A DNA stretch of 64,000 nucleotides from Clostridium chrysemydis (GCF_015234215.1 NZ_JADEKP010000008.1:27712-91711), one strand, 5' to 3'; positions 1 to 10,611 are shown, counted from the first letter of the stretch. Notes: a model not told the origin generated them from the sequence alone. Program-made: numbers and translations.

Positions 1-471
1 TTTTTCTTTGCTTACATAATTTAAACTCTCCCTAAATGTCACACAAAGTTTATCGCAAAATGGTGATGCTAATTTGTTTGCAAGCCCAGGAGTTATATCT
101 GATTCATGTGCTATAACAGGTATCTTTTTCATAGATGCTGCAATAACTACAGGTACAGTTACAAATCCACCTTTTGAAAATATTACATCTGGTTTTTCTT
201 TATTTAATATTTTTCTAGCCTCATTTATTCCTTTTAATACCTTAAAAGGGTCAGTAAAGTTTTTAATATCAAAATATCTTCTAAGTTTACCTGATGATAT
301 ACCAAAGTATGGTATATTAGCGTTTCCTATAATATCTTTTTCTATTCCATCTTTACTTCCTATGTATTTTATATCAAAACCTTCTTCTTTTAATCTTGGA
401 ACTAATGCAAGATTTGGAGTAACGTGTCCTGCTGTTCCTCCCCCTGTCATTATAATTTTATATTTACTCAA
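1..471 (-). CDS. murG: MurG, lipid II synthase glycosyltransferase (N-terminal part, cut by window edge)
   Basis: Transfers GlcNAc from UDP-GlcNAc to lipid I at the inner membrane face, the last cytoplasmic step of peptidoglycan precursor synthesis. Only the first 157 codons are in the window. The frame opens with the glycine-rich loop [16 protein letters not shown] (family form GGTGGHxxPxxA) and continues with [15 protein letters not shown] and [14 protein letters not shown], both hallmark MurG stretches. The start is TTG at 471, preceded by GGAGAG with a 6-base spacer; the next ATG would cut into the glycine loop. It lies 12 bases after recJ, so it is probably the last visible gene of that run. 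Confidence 0.93.
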   Translation of the reverse strand, partial: MSKYKIIMTGGGTAGHVTPNLALVPRLKEEGFDIKYIGSKDGIEKDIIGNANIPYFGISSGKLRRYFDIKNFTDPFKVLKGINEARKILNKEKPDVIFSKGGFVTVPVVIAASMKKIPVIAHESDITPGLANKLASPFCDKLCVTFRESLNYVSKEK

Positions 472-483
472 AATTATCTCTCC

Positions 484-2250
484 TTACAATCTAAAATTCT
501 TAATTGAGACTTGAATATTTTTGTCTCCCCTGAATTCATTAATCTCTGGATAATATATTATATCCATCTTAAAATTAGTATATCCTTCAAGTAATAGTTT
601 CGTAAATGCCTCTTCACCATATTTTTCTTCAAAAGACTCTTTAAAGAAATCATACTTATTAAAATTCACTCCATCTATAGTTTTTCCTCCTGGAAGTTCA
701 ATTTTAAATCTTAAAAACTTACCTTCCTTACCCATAAACATAACTCTCTTAACTAAAATATCCTTACAAGCAATTACAGGTGTACTATTTCCCTTTCCAA
801 AAGGTTTCATAATATTTAAATCATCAATTATTTTATAATTTAGATTTTGAAGAGGTATAGCTGCATCTATTAAAACTTTAGGCGTTATATCATCTTCTGT
901 TAATTTACAGTTTGAATTTAATTTTCTTCTTAACTTTTCTATATTTTCTTCCTTTAAAGAAAGACCAGCTGCCATAGGATGTCCACCAAACTTCTCTAAA
1001 TATTCTTTACATTTACTAAGTTCTTCAAACATATTATAACCTTCTATAGATCTACCTGAACCTTTTGGCATATCTTTTCCTTTAGTTATTACTATAGTTG
1101 GTAGATTATATCTTTCACGAATTCTACCTGCAACTATTCCTGCAATACTTTCGTGAATACTTTTTTCATAGACTACTATAATTTTATCCCCTGATTTTAC
1201 TTCACTCTCTACTAACGCTTCAACCTTTTCAACGCTTTCTGAAGTAAGTTCTTGCCTTTTTTCGTTTAATTCATTTAACTTACGTGCAAGGCTTAATGCT
1301 TCATCTTTATTTTCTGAAATTAATAGTTCTACAGAATAATCTGCAATCTCAAGCCTTCCTGTTGCATTTATACAAGGCCCTATGCTAAACCCAAAATGTC
1401 CTTCGTTTATAGTTTTCTCTTCTAAATTCTTAACTTTTATTAATTCTTTTAATCCTATAATATTAGTATTATTTATAAGTTCTAATCCTTTTTTAACTAT
1501 AATCCTATTTTCATCAATTAAATTAACCACATCACAAACAGTTGCAATTGCAGCAAACTGTAAAAGTTCTTCTGCTTCTTTTAAATCTATAGAAAATTCT
1601 TTATATAATCCAACAACAAACTTATAAGCTACAGAGGCTCCACAAAGATCTTTAAATGGATAAGTGCAATCTTCTCTTTTTGGATTTATTAAAGCATCAG
1701 ATTTCGGCATAACTTTTATTAGCTTTCCATCTACTTCTTTTAAAGGTATATCATGATGATCTGTAACTACTACAGTTAAACCTAATTCTTTAGCATATTC
1801 TATTTCTTCAAAAGCTGAAATTCCATTATCACAAGTTAAGATTATATCTACCCCAGAATCTTTTAGGATTTTTATTCTTTCCTTGTTCATCCCATACCCT
1901 TCACTTTCCCTATTTGGAATGTGATATATAAAGTTAGCATTTAATCTTTTTAATCCTTTATATAGTATTGAAGTACTGCATACTCCGTCACAATCATAAT
2001 CTCCATATATAGCAATTTTTTTATTATTTATTATTGCGTTTTTTATTATTTCTACTCCAAGATTTAAATCCTTTAGTAAAAATGGATCATGAAAATTATT
2101 TATATCTCCATATAGGAAAAGAGAAGCTGCTTTAGGATCAGATATTTTTCGATTAGCTAAAAGTCTTAATATAAGACTATCCTCTTTTAAGCTACTAGCT
2201 AATCTTTTAAAATCTTCTCTTTTTTCTCTTATAAGCCACTTCTCTTTCAT
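484..2250 (-). CDS. recJ: Single-stranded-DNA-specific exonuclease RecJ
   Basis: 5'-3' single-strand exonuclease used in recombination, mismatch and base-excision repair. 588 residues, the usual length for the compact Firmicute/E. coli form. The DHH phosphoesterase signature is visible: YGDYDCDG at about residues 82-89 and VVVTDHHD at about 161-168, which bind the catalytic metals. A DHHA1-type region follows with GRSIEGYNMFEEL and KFGGHPMAAG (about 400-435), then an OB-like C-terminal part. ATG at 2250 has an AGGTG ribosome site. It sits between a DJ-1 gene (15 bases) and murG (12 bases), likely co-transcribed. Confidence 0.95.
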   Translation of the reverse strand: MKEKWLIREKREDFKRLASSLKEDSLILRLLANRKISDPKAASLFLYGDINNFHDPFLLKDLNLGVEIIKNAIINNKKIAIYGDYDCDGVCSTSILYKGLKRLNANFIYHIPNRESEGYGMNKERIKILKDSGVDIILTCDNGISAFEEIEYAKELGLTVVVTDHHDIPLKEVDGKLIKVMPKSDALINPKREDCTYPFKDLCGASVAYKFVVGLYKEFSIDLKEAEELLQFAAIATVCDVVNLIDENRIIVKKGLELINNTNIIGLKELIKVKNLEEKTINEGHFGFSIGPCINATGRLEIADYSVELLISENKDEALSLARKLNELNEKRQELTSESVEKVEALVESEVKSGDKIIVVYEKSIHESIAGIVAGRIRERYNLPTIVITKGKDMPKGSGRSIEGYNMFEELSKCKEYLEKFGGHPMAAGLSLKEENIEKLRRKLNSNCKLTEDDITPKVLIDAAIPLQNLNYKIIDDLNIMKPFGKGNSTPVIACKDILVKRVMFMGKEGKFLRFKIELPGGKTIDGVNFNKYDFFKESFEEKYGEEAFTKLLLEGYTNFKMDIIYYPEINEFRGDKNIQVSIKNFRL

Positions 2251-2265
2251 AATTCACCTATTTTT

Positions 2266-2811
2266 CTAAAAGTTATAAAGCATTCCGTTTCTAATTTCTT
2301 CTGCTTCTTTTACTTTTCCTAATTTTTTTAAAATTTCAAATGAAAATTCTAATGCAGTTGCAGGTCCTCTACTTGTTATTATATTTTCATCTATAACTAC
2401 TCTTTTATCTTCGATATAATTAACATCTCCTAGTTCTTCTTTAAATCCAGGATAAGAAGTTACATCTTTTCCTCTTATTACGTCCGCTTTAGCTAAAACT
2501 ATAGGTGCTGCACATATTGCAGCTATTATTTTTTTTGAAGAGTTCATATTTTTTATTAAATCTATAACTTCAGAATTATCTCTTAAATTAGTGCTTCCTG
2601 GCATTCCACCTGGTAAAACTACAGCATCATAAGCATCTATATCTTTAATTAATTTATCTGCTCTTATAATCATATTATGAGCACCTGTTACTTCTTCTTC
2701 AAATATTGAAACTGCATCACAAGTTACATTTGCACGTCTTAAAACATCAACTACTGTTAATGCTTCTATTTCTTCAAATCCATTTGCTAGTAAAACACAT
2801 ACTTTACTCAT
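2266..2811 (-). CDS. DJ-1/PfpI (YajL-like) family protein
   Basis: 181-residue single-domain protein of the DJ-1/ThiJ/PfpI superfamily. The N-terminus VCVLLANGFEEIEALTVVDVLRRA carries the conserved Glu near residue 16. The nucleophile elbow is IAAICAAPIVLA, with the reactive cysteine near residue 100, and SRGPATALEFSF is the typical C-terminal motif. Members act as stress-linked chaperones or glyoxalase/deglycase-like enzymes; the exact role here cannot be read from sequence. It is packed between parC (16 bases) and recJ (15 bases). Confidence 0.88.
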   Translation of the reverse strand: MSKVCVLLANGFEEIEALTVVDVLRRANVTCDAVSIFEEEVTGAHNMIIRADKLIKDIDAYDAVVLPGGMPGSTNLRDNSEVIDLIKNMNSSKKIIAAICAAPIVLAKADVIRGKDVTSYPGFKEELGDVNYIEDKRVVIDENIITSRGPATALEFSFEILKKLGKVKEAEEIRNGMLYNF

Positions 2812-2827
2812 AAAAAACCCTTCTTTC

Positions 2828-5704
2828 TTATATAAACTGTATCCCTTTTATTGTATCTATAACTTCTCCAACTAAAAGGTCTGTTCCTCTTCCTGCTCTG
2901 TTTTGAAGTTTTATTGAAGATACTTCTAAAGTTTTAACTTCTTTGTTATGGAATATCAAATTAAACTTTTCTGCATCTTCAGTTATATATCTACCGTATA
3001 TAGCTTTATCTTCGTCTTTTAAGCTTATTCCTGTAACTCCAGATGTAAATTTACCCATTAAACTTACATTATCTACACTAAATCTAATTCCCATTCCTTT
3101 TTCTGTAAATAGTGTTACTTCACCGAAATTCAAATCTCCAAGGAAGGTACTAACTACTCTATCTTCTTTAGTTTTTAATTTATAATACGGACAAGTTAAA
3201 TACTCTCCTTCAAACTCTTTAAATGAAGTCTTTTTAACTAATCCATTTCTAGTAACTGTATAAAGACCTAAATTCTCATTATATCCATTTACAGATATCA
3301 CTTTTATAATTTCTTCGTCTTTTTCTAAAGAATCTACCATATCTTCTAGTTTTATATCTTTTTCTAAAACACCTATAAGCATAAATGATTTGAGTTTAAT
3401 TAAATTACCCTTATCAGTAAATAGTAACAAATCGCTTAAAGAGTCTGTATGAACCTTTAAGTCATCATTTTTAGCTACTCTACTTAATGATTTTATTACT
3501 TTTTTATTTGTTATACCAATATTAAATTGAACAACTTCTAAGTTATCTACATAAAATGCTTCTGTTATTTTATCTTTTAAAGATAAGTTAAACATTTGAA
3601 CTGGAAGAATATTTCTTTGACTATTTTCTATTTCTGGTATTTCAAGTGAGAAAGTTAATCCTAGTTTTGTACTAACCTTTAGGAATTCTTTTTTCTCATC
3701 TGAAACTAGCATAGTTATATCTATAACTTCTTCATCTTCTTTAAGCTTTATAGCTTGAAGCTTAGTATATGCTGTATCAAAATTATCTAACGATGTCTTT
3801 TTAATATATCCTTTATCAGTTATAAATTGAATATATTTATTCGGGTGAAGTGATTTAACTGATATAACTTTAATTATAGATTCATTATCTAAATTAAGTC
3901 CCCTAATTAAAGTATCAATTCTTTCACCTTTTTCTTTCCACTTACCTTCTGGAGTGTTTATCCCTTTTAATTTATACATATAACCCTTATCTGTGAAAAT
4001 AAGTAAAGTATCACATGTATTAGATTCTATTAAGAATTTAAGTTCATCTCCTTCTCTATATTCTATTTCTTTAGAGTCAGAGTTTGATCTTATATAGTTT
4101 TTATATGGAATCCTTTTTATAAATCCATCTTTTGATAGAGTTATCATTATATCCTCAATAACTATAAGTTCTTCTATATCAATTTTAGCTTTGCTATCAT
4201 CCTCTATTATCTTAGTTCTTCTTGGATTTTTGTATTTTTTAGTTACTTCTTGCAACTCTTTTTTAACTACCTTAAGCAGTTCCTTTTCACTAGATAATAT
4301 CTTTTTAAGCTTTGCTATTATTTTTTGAAGTTCATCATATTCTTTTTTAAATACATCTATTTCAAGTCCTGTTAATCTATAAAGCATCAGTTCAAGTATT
4401 GCACTAGACTGAATTTCAGTAAATCCAAATTTAGCTATTAAATTTTCACTTGCATCTTTTTTAGATTTAGAACTTCTAATAGTTTTTATAACCTCATCTA
4501 AAACATCAATAGCTTTTATAAATCCTTCAACTATATGAAATCTTTTTTCAGCTATTTCAAGTTCTTTTTTACTTCTTCTAGTTACTATCTCTTTTTGATG
4601 ATTTACGTAATGCTCTATTATTGTTTTAAGTCCCATAGTTTCTGGTTTACCATCTGCTAGTGCAACCATATTGAAACTTATGTTACACTGAAGATCTGTC
4701 TTCTTAAAAAGATATTTAAGAACCTTATCAACACCTTCTTCAGTAGATGCTTTTTTAAATTCGATAACAGCTCTAATACCTGTTCTATCTGATTCATCTC
4801 TTATATCAGTGATTCCCTCTAAAACCTTAGTATGCCTTTTATCCGCTGTCATTTCAGAAATAGTTTGAAGTATTCTTGATTTATTTCTTCTATATGGGAA
4901 TTCAGTAATTACTATTCCAAATCTTCCGTTTTCTAATTTTTCTATAGAAGTTTTTGCTCTACATGTTACCTTGCCGTTTCCAGTTTCATATGCAGATATT
5001 AAAGAATTCTTACCAATAAGAACTCCCCCTGTTGGAAGGTCTGGCCCTTTAATATGTTCCATAAGTTCTTTTGTTGTTATTTCGTTATTATCAATATATG
5101 CTAAAACCCCATCTGTTACCTCTTCTAAATTATGAGGTGGTATATTAGTTGCAAGTCCAACTGCGATACCAAAAGCTCCGTTAACTAAAAGATTAGGATA
5201 TCTACTTGGTAATACCTTTGGTTCTAACTCACTATCTGAGTAGTTTAAAACCATATCAACTGTATCTTTTTCTATATCTTTCATCATTTCCATAGCTATA
5301 GGTGCAAGCCTCGCTTCTGTATATCTCATAGCAGCTGCTCCATCACCATCTATAGAACCCCAGTTTCCGTGCCCATCTATTAAAGGCTCCCTAGTTGAGA
5401 AATCTTGTGCTAATATAACCATAGCATCATATACTGAAGTATCTCCGTGAGGATGGTACTTACCTAAAATATCCCCAACTATTCTAGCTGATTTATAATA
5501 AGGTCTATCTGGAAATGCTTTTAATTGATATGCCCCATATAATATTCTTCTATGAACTGGTTTTAACCCATCACGAACGTCTGGAAGTGCTCTTTCTTTA
5601 GCTACTTCTATTGCATATGGCAGATAGTTATCTGGCATAGCTTCTTCAAGTGGAATTCTTATAATATTTTTATCCACAGGTATACTACTAACTTTTTTAG
5701 CCAT
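2828..5704 (-). CDS. parC: DNA topoisomerase IV subunit A / GyrA-type subunit
   Basis: DNA-cleaving subunit of a type IIA topoisomerase, 958 residues. The winged-helix and tower domain has the catalytic tyrosine at residue 128 in [11 protein letters not shown]. The quinolone-determining stretch is [12 protein letters not shown], with Thr and Asp at the two resistance-linked positions. A long coiled coil lies near residues 370-500 and a six-bladed pinwheel-type C-terminal domain covers about 510-958. I call it ParC rather than GyrA because it follows the partner gene parE and lacks a clear GyrA-box (QRRGGKG). The spacing to parE is 24 bases. Confidence 0.88.
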   Translation of the reverse strand: MAKKVSSIPVDKNIIRIPLEEAMPDNYLPYAIEVAKERALPDVRDGLKPVHRRILYGAYQLKAFPDRPYYKSARIVGDILGKYHPHGDTSVYDAMVILAQDFSTREPLIDGHGNWGSIDGDGAAAMRYTEARLAPIAMEMMKDIEKDTVDMVLNYSDSELEPKVLPSRYPNLLVNGAFGIAVGLATNIPPHNLEEVTDGVLAYIDNNEITTKELMEHIKGPDLPTGGVLIGKNSLISAYETGNGKVTCRAKTSIEKLENGRFGIVITEFPYRRNKSRILQTISEMTADKRHTKVLEGITDIRDESDRTGIRAVIEFKKASTEEGVDKVLKYLFKKTDLQCNISFNMVALADGKPETMGLKTIIEHYVNHQKEIVTRRSKKELEIAEKRFHIVEGFIKAIDVLDEVIKTIRSSKSKKDASENLIAKFGFTEIQSSAILELMLYRLTGLEIDVFKKEYDELQKIIAKLKKILSSEKELLKVVKKELQEVTKKYKNPRRTKIIEDDSKAKIDIEELIVIEDIMITLSKDGFIKRIPYKNYIRSNSDSKEIEYREGDELKFLIESNTCDTLLIFTDKGYMYKLKGINTPEGKWKEKGERIDTLIRGLNLDNESIIKVISVKSLHPNKYIQFITDKGYIKKTSLDNFDTAYTKLQAIKLKEDEEVIDITMLVSDEKKEFLKVSTKLGLTFSLEIPEIENSQRNILPVQMFNLSLKDKITEAFYVDNLEVVQFNIGITNKKVIKSLSRVAKNDDLKVHTDSLSDLLLFTDKGNLIKLKSFMLIGVLEKDIKLEDMVDSLEKDEEIIKVISVNGYNENLGLYTVTRNGLVKKTSFKEFEGEYLTCPYYKLKTKEDRVVSTFLGDLNFGEVTLFTEKGMGIRFSVDNVSLMGKFTSGVTGISLKDEDKAIYGRYITEDAEKFNLIFHNKEVKTLEVSSIKLQNRAGRGTDLLVGEVIDTIKGIQFI

Positions 5705-5728
5705 AAATCTTTTCCTTTCTATTTGTAA

Positions 5729-7678
5729 TTAAAACTCACCGTATTTATACATATATTTTCTTCTCGGTTCTACTATATCGCCCATAAGAAGAGATACCAT
5801 TTTTTCTGCCTTTGCAGCATCATCTATAGTAACTTGGAAAAGTGTTCTAGTTTCAGGATTTAAAGTGGTATCCCAAAGTTGGTCTGGGTTCATCTCTCCT
5901 AAACCTTTATATCTTTGTATTAATGCACCTTTTCCAATTCTTTCTTTAACTTCATCTAAGTCTTCATCTGAATAAGCATATTCACATACTTCTTTTCCTT
6001 TAACCTTTTTATATACTTTATATAAAGGAGGCTGTGCTAAATAAAGATGTCCATTTGCTATAAGTGGTCTCATATATCTATAGATGTATGTCATCCATAA
6101 AGTCCTAATATGATAACCATCAACGTCAGCATCACTCATAATTATTATTTTGTTATATCTTAAGTCTTCTTCACTATAATTATCTAAAGTCCCTGTACCT
6201 ACAGCAGTATTAAATATTTTTAGTTCTTCTGATGCAAGTACATTTTCAAGCTTCTGCTTTTCAGTATTCATTATCTTACCTTTAGATGGCATTATACTTT
6301 GAAATCTTCTGTCTCTAGCCATTTTTACTGAACCACCGGCAGAATCTCCTTCGACTACTATAAATTCATTATATGATTTTTCTTTTCCAGTACAAACAGC
6401 TACCTTACCTGCTAAAGGTGCCGCACCTTTACCTATTTTTTTCTTTTCTGCTTCATTTATCTTTTTAATTTTATCTCTTCTTTGCGCTGCTTGAAGTGCA
6501 TTATTTATTATTTTTGATGCAAGGTCTTTATTATCTTCAATCCACTCTGAAAGTTTAGTATATGCAAGTTCATTCATCATAGTATAAGCTTCGTTATTTC
6601 CAAGCTTAGTTTTAGTTTGACCTTCAAATTCTGGATTTGATATTTTTATCCTAACGATAGCTGTCATACCTTCTCTTAAATCATCACCCTCGAACTCTTT
6701 ATCTTTAGGTTTCATAAGTTCAAGTTTTCTACCCCACTCTTTAAAAGCTCTAGTCATTCCTGTCTTAAATCCAGTTTCGTGAGTTCCAGCTTCTGTAGTT
6801 GGTATATTATTTACATAACTTGCTATATTATCTGTTGTTGAATCTGTAAACTGCATACAAACTTCACCAAACATATTTAAACCATTTAACCCTTTTTCAC
6901 CTTCAAAGATAATAGGATCTTTATGAAGAGGTGTTTTACTTTCATTTAAATAATCTATAAAATCTAAAAGTCCTCTCTCAGAGTAGTATTCTTTAACTAC
7001 TTCTTCATCTTTTCTTCTATCTATAAATTCAAGTCTCATTCCTTTATTTTGGAATGCTAGTTCTTGAAGTCTTTCATCTATTACATCACCTTTAAAGTCT
7101 ATAGTTGAAAATATATCTTTATCTGGCATAAATGTTACCATAGTTCCCGTATCTTTACACTTACCTACTACCTCTAAAGGAGTCACAGGAGTTCCTGGCA
7201 TATCTTTTTTTAGTTCTTTATCATAAGCGTATTCAAATCTTTGCTTGTATATATTTCCGTTTTGATGAACTTCAACTTCTACCCATTTAGAAAGAGCATT
7301 AACTACAGCTGCTCCAACTCCGTGAAGACCACCTGATGTTTTGTAGTTTTTGTTATCAAACTTTCCCCCTGTGTGAAGTTCAGTATATACCATCTCAACT
7401 CCACTTTTCTTTTTGATAGGATGTATTCCTGTAGGTATACCTCTACCGTTATCCATAACAGTAACACTTTTATCTTTATTTAGTATTATAGTTGCCTTTG
7501 TACCAAAGCCATTTGATACTTCATCTATAGCATTATCTAATATTTCCCACACACAATGATGTAAACCCTTAGTTCCAGTTGAACCTATATACATACCCGG
7601 TCTAACTCTAACTGGCTCTAGTTTTTCTAAAGAAGTTAAGGCATTTACATCATATGAAGCATTGATTTCTTTTCCCAT
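5729..7678 (-). CDS. parE: DNA topoisomerase IV subunit B / GyrB-type subunit
   Basis: ATPase subunit of the type IIA topoisomerase; partner of the adjacent ParC. It has the GHKL ATP-binding motifs ILDNAIDEVSNG and DNGRGIPTG, a transducer domain, the TOPRIM motifs VVEGDSAGG and MSDADVDG, and the C-terminal YKGLGEMNPDQLWDTT. ATG at 7678 is chosen because GGAGG lies 5 bases upstream. The frame is open 7 codons further up, but that start has no ribosome site and would overlap mnmH. About 649 residues, normal for ParE. It reads out of mnmH with a 13-base gap and into parC. Confidence 0.92.
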   Translation of the reverse strand: MGKEINASYDVNALTSLEKLEPVRVRPGMYIGSTGTKGLHHCVWEILDNAIDEVSNGFGTKATIILNKDKSVTVMDNGRGIPTGIHPIKKKSGVEMVYTELHTGGKFDNKNYKTSGGLHGVGAAVVNALSKWVEVEVHQNGNIYKQRFEYAYDKELKKDMPGTPVTPLEVVGKCKDTGTMVTFMPDKDIFSTIDFKGDVIDERLQELAFQNKGMRLEFIDRRKDEEVVKEYYSERGLLDFIDYLNESKTPLHKDPIIFEGEKGLNGLNMFGEVCMQFTDSTTDNIASYVNNIPTTEAGTHETGFKTGMTRAFKEWGRKLELMKPKDKEFEGDDLREGMTAIVRIKISNPEFEGQTKTKLGNNEAYTMMNELAYTKLSEWIEDNKDLASKIINNALQAAQRRDKIKKINEAEKKKIGKGAAPLAGKVAVCTGKEKSYNEFIVVEGDSAGGSVKMARDRRFQSIMPSKGKIMNTEKQKLENVLASEELKIFNTAVGTGTLDNYSEEDLRYNKIIIMSDADVDGYHIRTLWMTYIYRYMRPLIANGHLYLAQPPLYKVYKKVKGKEVCEYAYSDEDLDEVKERIGKGALIQRYKGLGEMNPDQLWDTTLNPETRTLFQVTIDDAAKAEKMVSLLMGDIVEPRRKYMYKYGEF

Positions 7679-7691
7679 CTTTTCCTCCAAA

Positions 7692-8726
7692 CTAAACAAA
7701 TTCGTTATATATATCTATTAATTCTTTTATAGTTTTTTCTTTATCATCACAAAATAATTCTTTGTAGAATTCTTTTTCTTTAAATCCATTAGTATATAAC
7801 GGATCATAGTATTCAACCATTAAAGCTTCGCAAACCTCTTTAAAGTTTCCTTCTTTAACCATAGTTTTGTATTCTTCTATTCTTTTTTTACTAATGTATT
7901 TACCCATATACTCAAGGCATCTTAGTATATCTTCTACACTATTTTCGTCTTTTGTGTATTCTTTAACTAAAAGATCCCTTCTATTTTCTATAGTGTCATC
8001 CATACATACTTTTATACCATTTTGCATAGCATCTGATAAAAATGTTGGTAAAATTATATTTCCTATTCTTTTACTTTCACCTTCTATAAATACTATATTA
8101 GAATTTTTGTTTTTAAGTTCTTCAAAAACTTCAGTTTCGAATGCTTTTTGGCTTCTGCAACCCCCAAGTGCGACTCCACCTAAAATAGACCCTCTATGGT
8201 TTGCAGCGCCTTCTAAATCCACCACATTATACCCTCTTTTTCTAAGTTCTTTTAAGTATTCAGTTTTTCCAACTCCAGTTTTCCCGTATAAAACTATGTA
8301 TCTAACTTCTCCATTTAATTTTTTTAAGTTATCATTTATGTATTTTCTATATCCTTTATATCCATTTTTAAGTTTGTAAACTTTATATCCTAGCGAATAA
8401 AAGAGAGAATATATAGTTCCACTTCTCATTCCACCTCTAGCACAAAAGAATACTATCTTCTTTCCTTTTTGTGAGTAAAGCTCTTGTACTTGTTCAAATA
8501 TTTCTGGAAGTCTTTTTGAAATATATTCTATACCTATCTTTTTTGCTTTTTCTGTATTTTCTCTTACATAAACTGTTCCAACGTCTTCTCTTTCTTCATC
8601 TAGTAGAACTGGAATATTAATAGCTCCCTTAATTGTAGCTTCTTTGAATTCCTTTGGACTTCTAACATCTACAAATATACAACTATTATCATCTACTAAT
8701 TCTTCATAATCAACTATATTAAACAT
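7692..8726 (-). CDS. mnmH: tRNA 2-selenouridine synthase (SelU/MnmH/YbbB)
   Basis: Replaces sulfur by selenium in 2-thiouridine at the wobble base of some tRNAs, using selenophosphate via a geranylated intermediate. 344 residues in two parts. A rhodanese domain (1-130) carries VDVRSPKEF and the catalytic loop FFCARGGMRSGT with Cys95. A P-loop domain follows, with GKTGVGKT at about 148-155. This fusion is specific to MnmH. It implies selenophosphate synthetase elsewhere in the genome, since selD is not in the window. It is the first gene of the run that continues into parE; ATG at 8726 has a GAGGG site. Confidence 0.9.
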   Translation of the reverse strand: MFNIVDYEELVDDNSCIFVDVRSPKEFKEATIKGAINIPVLLDEEREDVGTVYVRENTEKAKKIGIEYISKRLPEIFEQVQELYSQKGKKIVFFCARGGMRSGTIYSLFYSLGYKVYKLKNGYKGYRKYINDNLKKLNGEVRYIVLYGKTGVGKTEYLKELRKRGYNVVDLEGAANHRGSILGGVALGGCRSQKAFETEVFEELKNKNSNIVFIEGESKRIGNIILPTFLSDAMQNGIKVCMDDTIENRRDLLVKEYTKDENSVEDILRCLEYMGKYISKKRIEEYKTMVKEGNFKEVCEALMVEYYDPLYTNGFKEKEFYKELFCDDKEKTIKELIDIYNEFV

Positions 8727-8803
8727 AACAATCCCTCAACTTACAATTTTATTAACTCTTCTATTTTATCACAAAAAATAAATATGTAAAAAAACAAATA
8801 TAT

Positions 8804-8840
8804 AAGACCTGCTAGAGTTATTTTAACTCCAGCAGGTCTT
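8804..8840 (-). terminator. Intrinsic terminator after the glycosyltransferase gene
   Basis: Inverted repeat of AGACCTGCT-GAGTTA with its complement; on the minus strand the stem is followed by an AT-rich run ending in seven T. It lies 12 bases past the stop of the glycosyltransferase. Confidence 0.8.
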
Positions 8841-8851
8841 TTGTATTCTAT

Positions 8852-10240
8852 CTATAAATCACAAATCTCTACACTACGAACGTGTTTTGTGTGACTCCAT
8901 TCTTTATTGTTCTTATTTAGTATACCTTGGATAGTAATTGGAATCCAAGTTAATGTGTATAATCCATATAATAAGAATCTAAATAATAATATAACGCTCT
9001 TTTTACCAAGTAACAAGAAAGTTGCTACAAAAAAGACTACATTATATATTACTGTTGCTAAAGTAAAACCATAAGGCTGATCTATATAACTTGCAACTAA
9101 AGGTAATATAAATACATTTAGAGAATATAAGAATATTACTACAAAGAAACTCTTTGTTACCTTTTTCTCTAATCTTAACACTAATGGTGTAATTAAAAAC
9201 TGTGCTATAAGGAATACTTTCCATCCTATATCACTGAAAACACTACTAATTACGAAAATATCTGATCCAACTATATGACCTTGAACAAATGTTAAAAGTA
9301 CTGATATAGCTAATAACAACGTTACACAAGGTTGCATTACGTATAAAGCACAATCAAACATATACCATTTTCTTTGTTTTATTGAAGCTTTAGTAAGCTT
9401 AAAGAAATATCTAGTTGCAACATCAGCAAAACCTTGCATCCATCTTTTTCTTTGAGACCAAGATTGTTTTAAAGTAAGTGGTTTTTCATCAAATATTTTA
9501 GCATCGTGTGCCCAACCTACTTTTTCACCATTAGCTACAAGTTTGCAAGTAAACTCTAAATCTTCTGTAAGACAAGTTGCACCCCATCCTAACTCCTTTA
9601 GTATATCTGTTCCTATAGCAAATCCTGTTCCACCAAGTTGATTTGATAAACCAACGTTTCTTCTTGCTAATTGGAACATTCTATTTTGTGACCAGAAAGC
9701 TATTGAATAAGCTGTAGCAATCCAAGAATCATTTGGATTTTTAGAATCTATATATCCTTGTACAACTTTATATCCTTCTGACATTTTTGAATTGATTTCT
9801 TTTAAAAAGTCTTCATGCACTAAGTTATCAGCATCAAATATACATATTGCATCATAGTGAGTATCCATTTTAAATAATTTATCAAACATCCACTCTAAAG
9901 CAAAGCCTTTACCTCTTTCTTTTTCGCTGAATCTTTCATAAACATAAACTCCATACTCTCTTGAAATCTCTGCTGTTTTATCTGTACAGTTATCCGCGAT
10001 AACAAACACATCGTATAATTCCTTCGGATAGTTTAATTTAAGCATACTCTCTAGTAATTTGCCTATTACTACTTCTTCGTTGTGAGCTGCTACTACCATA
10101 GCGTATTTTTTGCTAGGTGTATAATTTTTCTTTTCTTTTTTATTCCATAATCCAAATATTGCAAGCACTAAATAGTACATTGTAATAAAGAATACAAAGA
10201 ATTGAAATACAGCTGTTACGGCAAAAATAACATTTCCCAT
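8852..10240 (-). CDS. Membrane-bound family 2 glycosyltransferase
   Basis: Processive-type GT-A glycosyltransferase of the inner membrane, about 462 residues. One membrane helix lies near the N-terminus. The catalytic domain has VVAAHNEEVVIGKLL, the metal-binding DAD in CIFDADNLV, TEDLEF as general-base region, and QRKRWMQG, the Q/RxxRW motif of cellulose/hyaluronan/poly-GlcNAc synthases. Four or five C-terminal membrane helices follow. No PilZ domain is present. The ATG at 10240 is preferred, as TAGGAG lies just upstream; an in-frame ATG at 10282 lacks one. The product is unknown: an extracellular or glycolipid polysaccharide is likely. It stands alone with its own promoter and terminator. 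Confidence 0.85.
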   Translation of the reverse strand: MGNVIFAVTAVFQFFVFFITMYYLVLAIFGLWNKKEKKNYTPSKKYAMVVAAHNEEVVIGKLLESMLKLNYPKELYDVFVIADNCTDKTAEISREYGVYVYERFSEKERGKGFALEWMFDKLFKMDTHYDAICIFDADNLVHEDFLKEINSKMSEGYKVVQGYIDSKNPNDSWIATAYSIAFWSQNRMFQLARRNVGLSNQLGGTGFAIGTDILKELGWGATCLTEDLEFTCKLVANGEKVGWAHDAKIFDEKPLTLKQSWSQRKRWMQGFADVATRYFFKLTKASIKQRKWYMFDCALYVMQPCVTLLLAISVLLTFVQGHIVGSDIFVISSVFSDIGWKVFLIAQFLITPLVLRLEKKVTKSFFVVIFLYSLNVFILPLVASYIDQPYGFTLATVIYNVVFFVATFLLLGKKSVILLFRFLLYGLYTLTWIPITIQGILNKNNKEWSHTKHVRSVEICDL

Positions 10241-10318
10241 TAAATTCACTCCTAATAATGACAAATGGAAATTATTCCCCATTCATATCTATTTTCTCTT
10301 TTTAAGTACGTCCTTCTT

Positions 10319-10347
10319 AATATAATTCAATAGGATTTAAAAATCAA
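10319..10347 (-). promoter_or_regulatory. Predicted promoter of the glycosyltransferase gene
   Basis: On the minus strand, TTGATT (10347-10342), a 17-base spacer, then TATATT (10324-10319). The predicted start is near 10312, about 72 bases before the ATG. The -35 box overlaps the edge of the inverted repeat at 10340-10391. Confidence 0.55.
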
Positions 10348-10391
10348 GTAGTTAAACCTTAAATTTCATTAAGATTTAAACTTTTGATTTT
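10340..10391. repeat. Imperfect inverted repeat over the -35 region of the glycosyltransferase promoter
   Basis: Two 23-base arms (10340-10362 and 10369-10391) match at 18 positions, with a central 4-base mismatch block and a 6-base loop. The arms begin AAAATCAA and end TTAA. The position, from the -35 box upstream, suits an operator; it could also be a relic terminator. Confidence 0.55.
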
Positions 10392-10611
10392 GATCCCTTC
10401 ATTCTATTTATAAATTGAATTAAGTATACACCTTATTTTTAAAGAATTTTGCAATTTTTACTTTATTAATATAATTTAAAAAATAAATCTTATTAAAGAA
10501 GTTGCTTTGGCCACACTATCTAATCATCTGTCTTTTTTAATTTTAAAAAACTTATTTTAATATTGAATTTAAAGCATATTACAACTATAATTTTACGCTT
10601 CCCTGTACATT
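10392..10611. other. Intergenic stretch with no recognised feature
   Basis: AT-rich spacer between the glycosyltransferase regulatory region and the gdhA terminator. No open frame with a ribosome site, no structured RNA and no repeat was recognised. Confidence 0.5.

Noticed and set aside
74-514. Plus-strand open frame of 146 codons
   Set aside because: It is antisense to murG, whose motifs are clear on the other strand; no ribosome site and no recognisable domain.
7679-7699. Longer N-terminus of ParE starting at 7699
   Set aside because: It would place the GGAGG ribosome site inside the coding region and overlap mnmH; the ATG at 7678 has ideal spacing.
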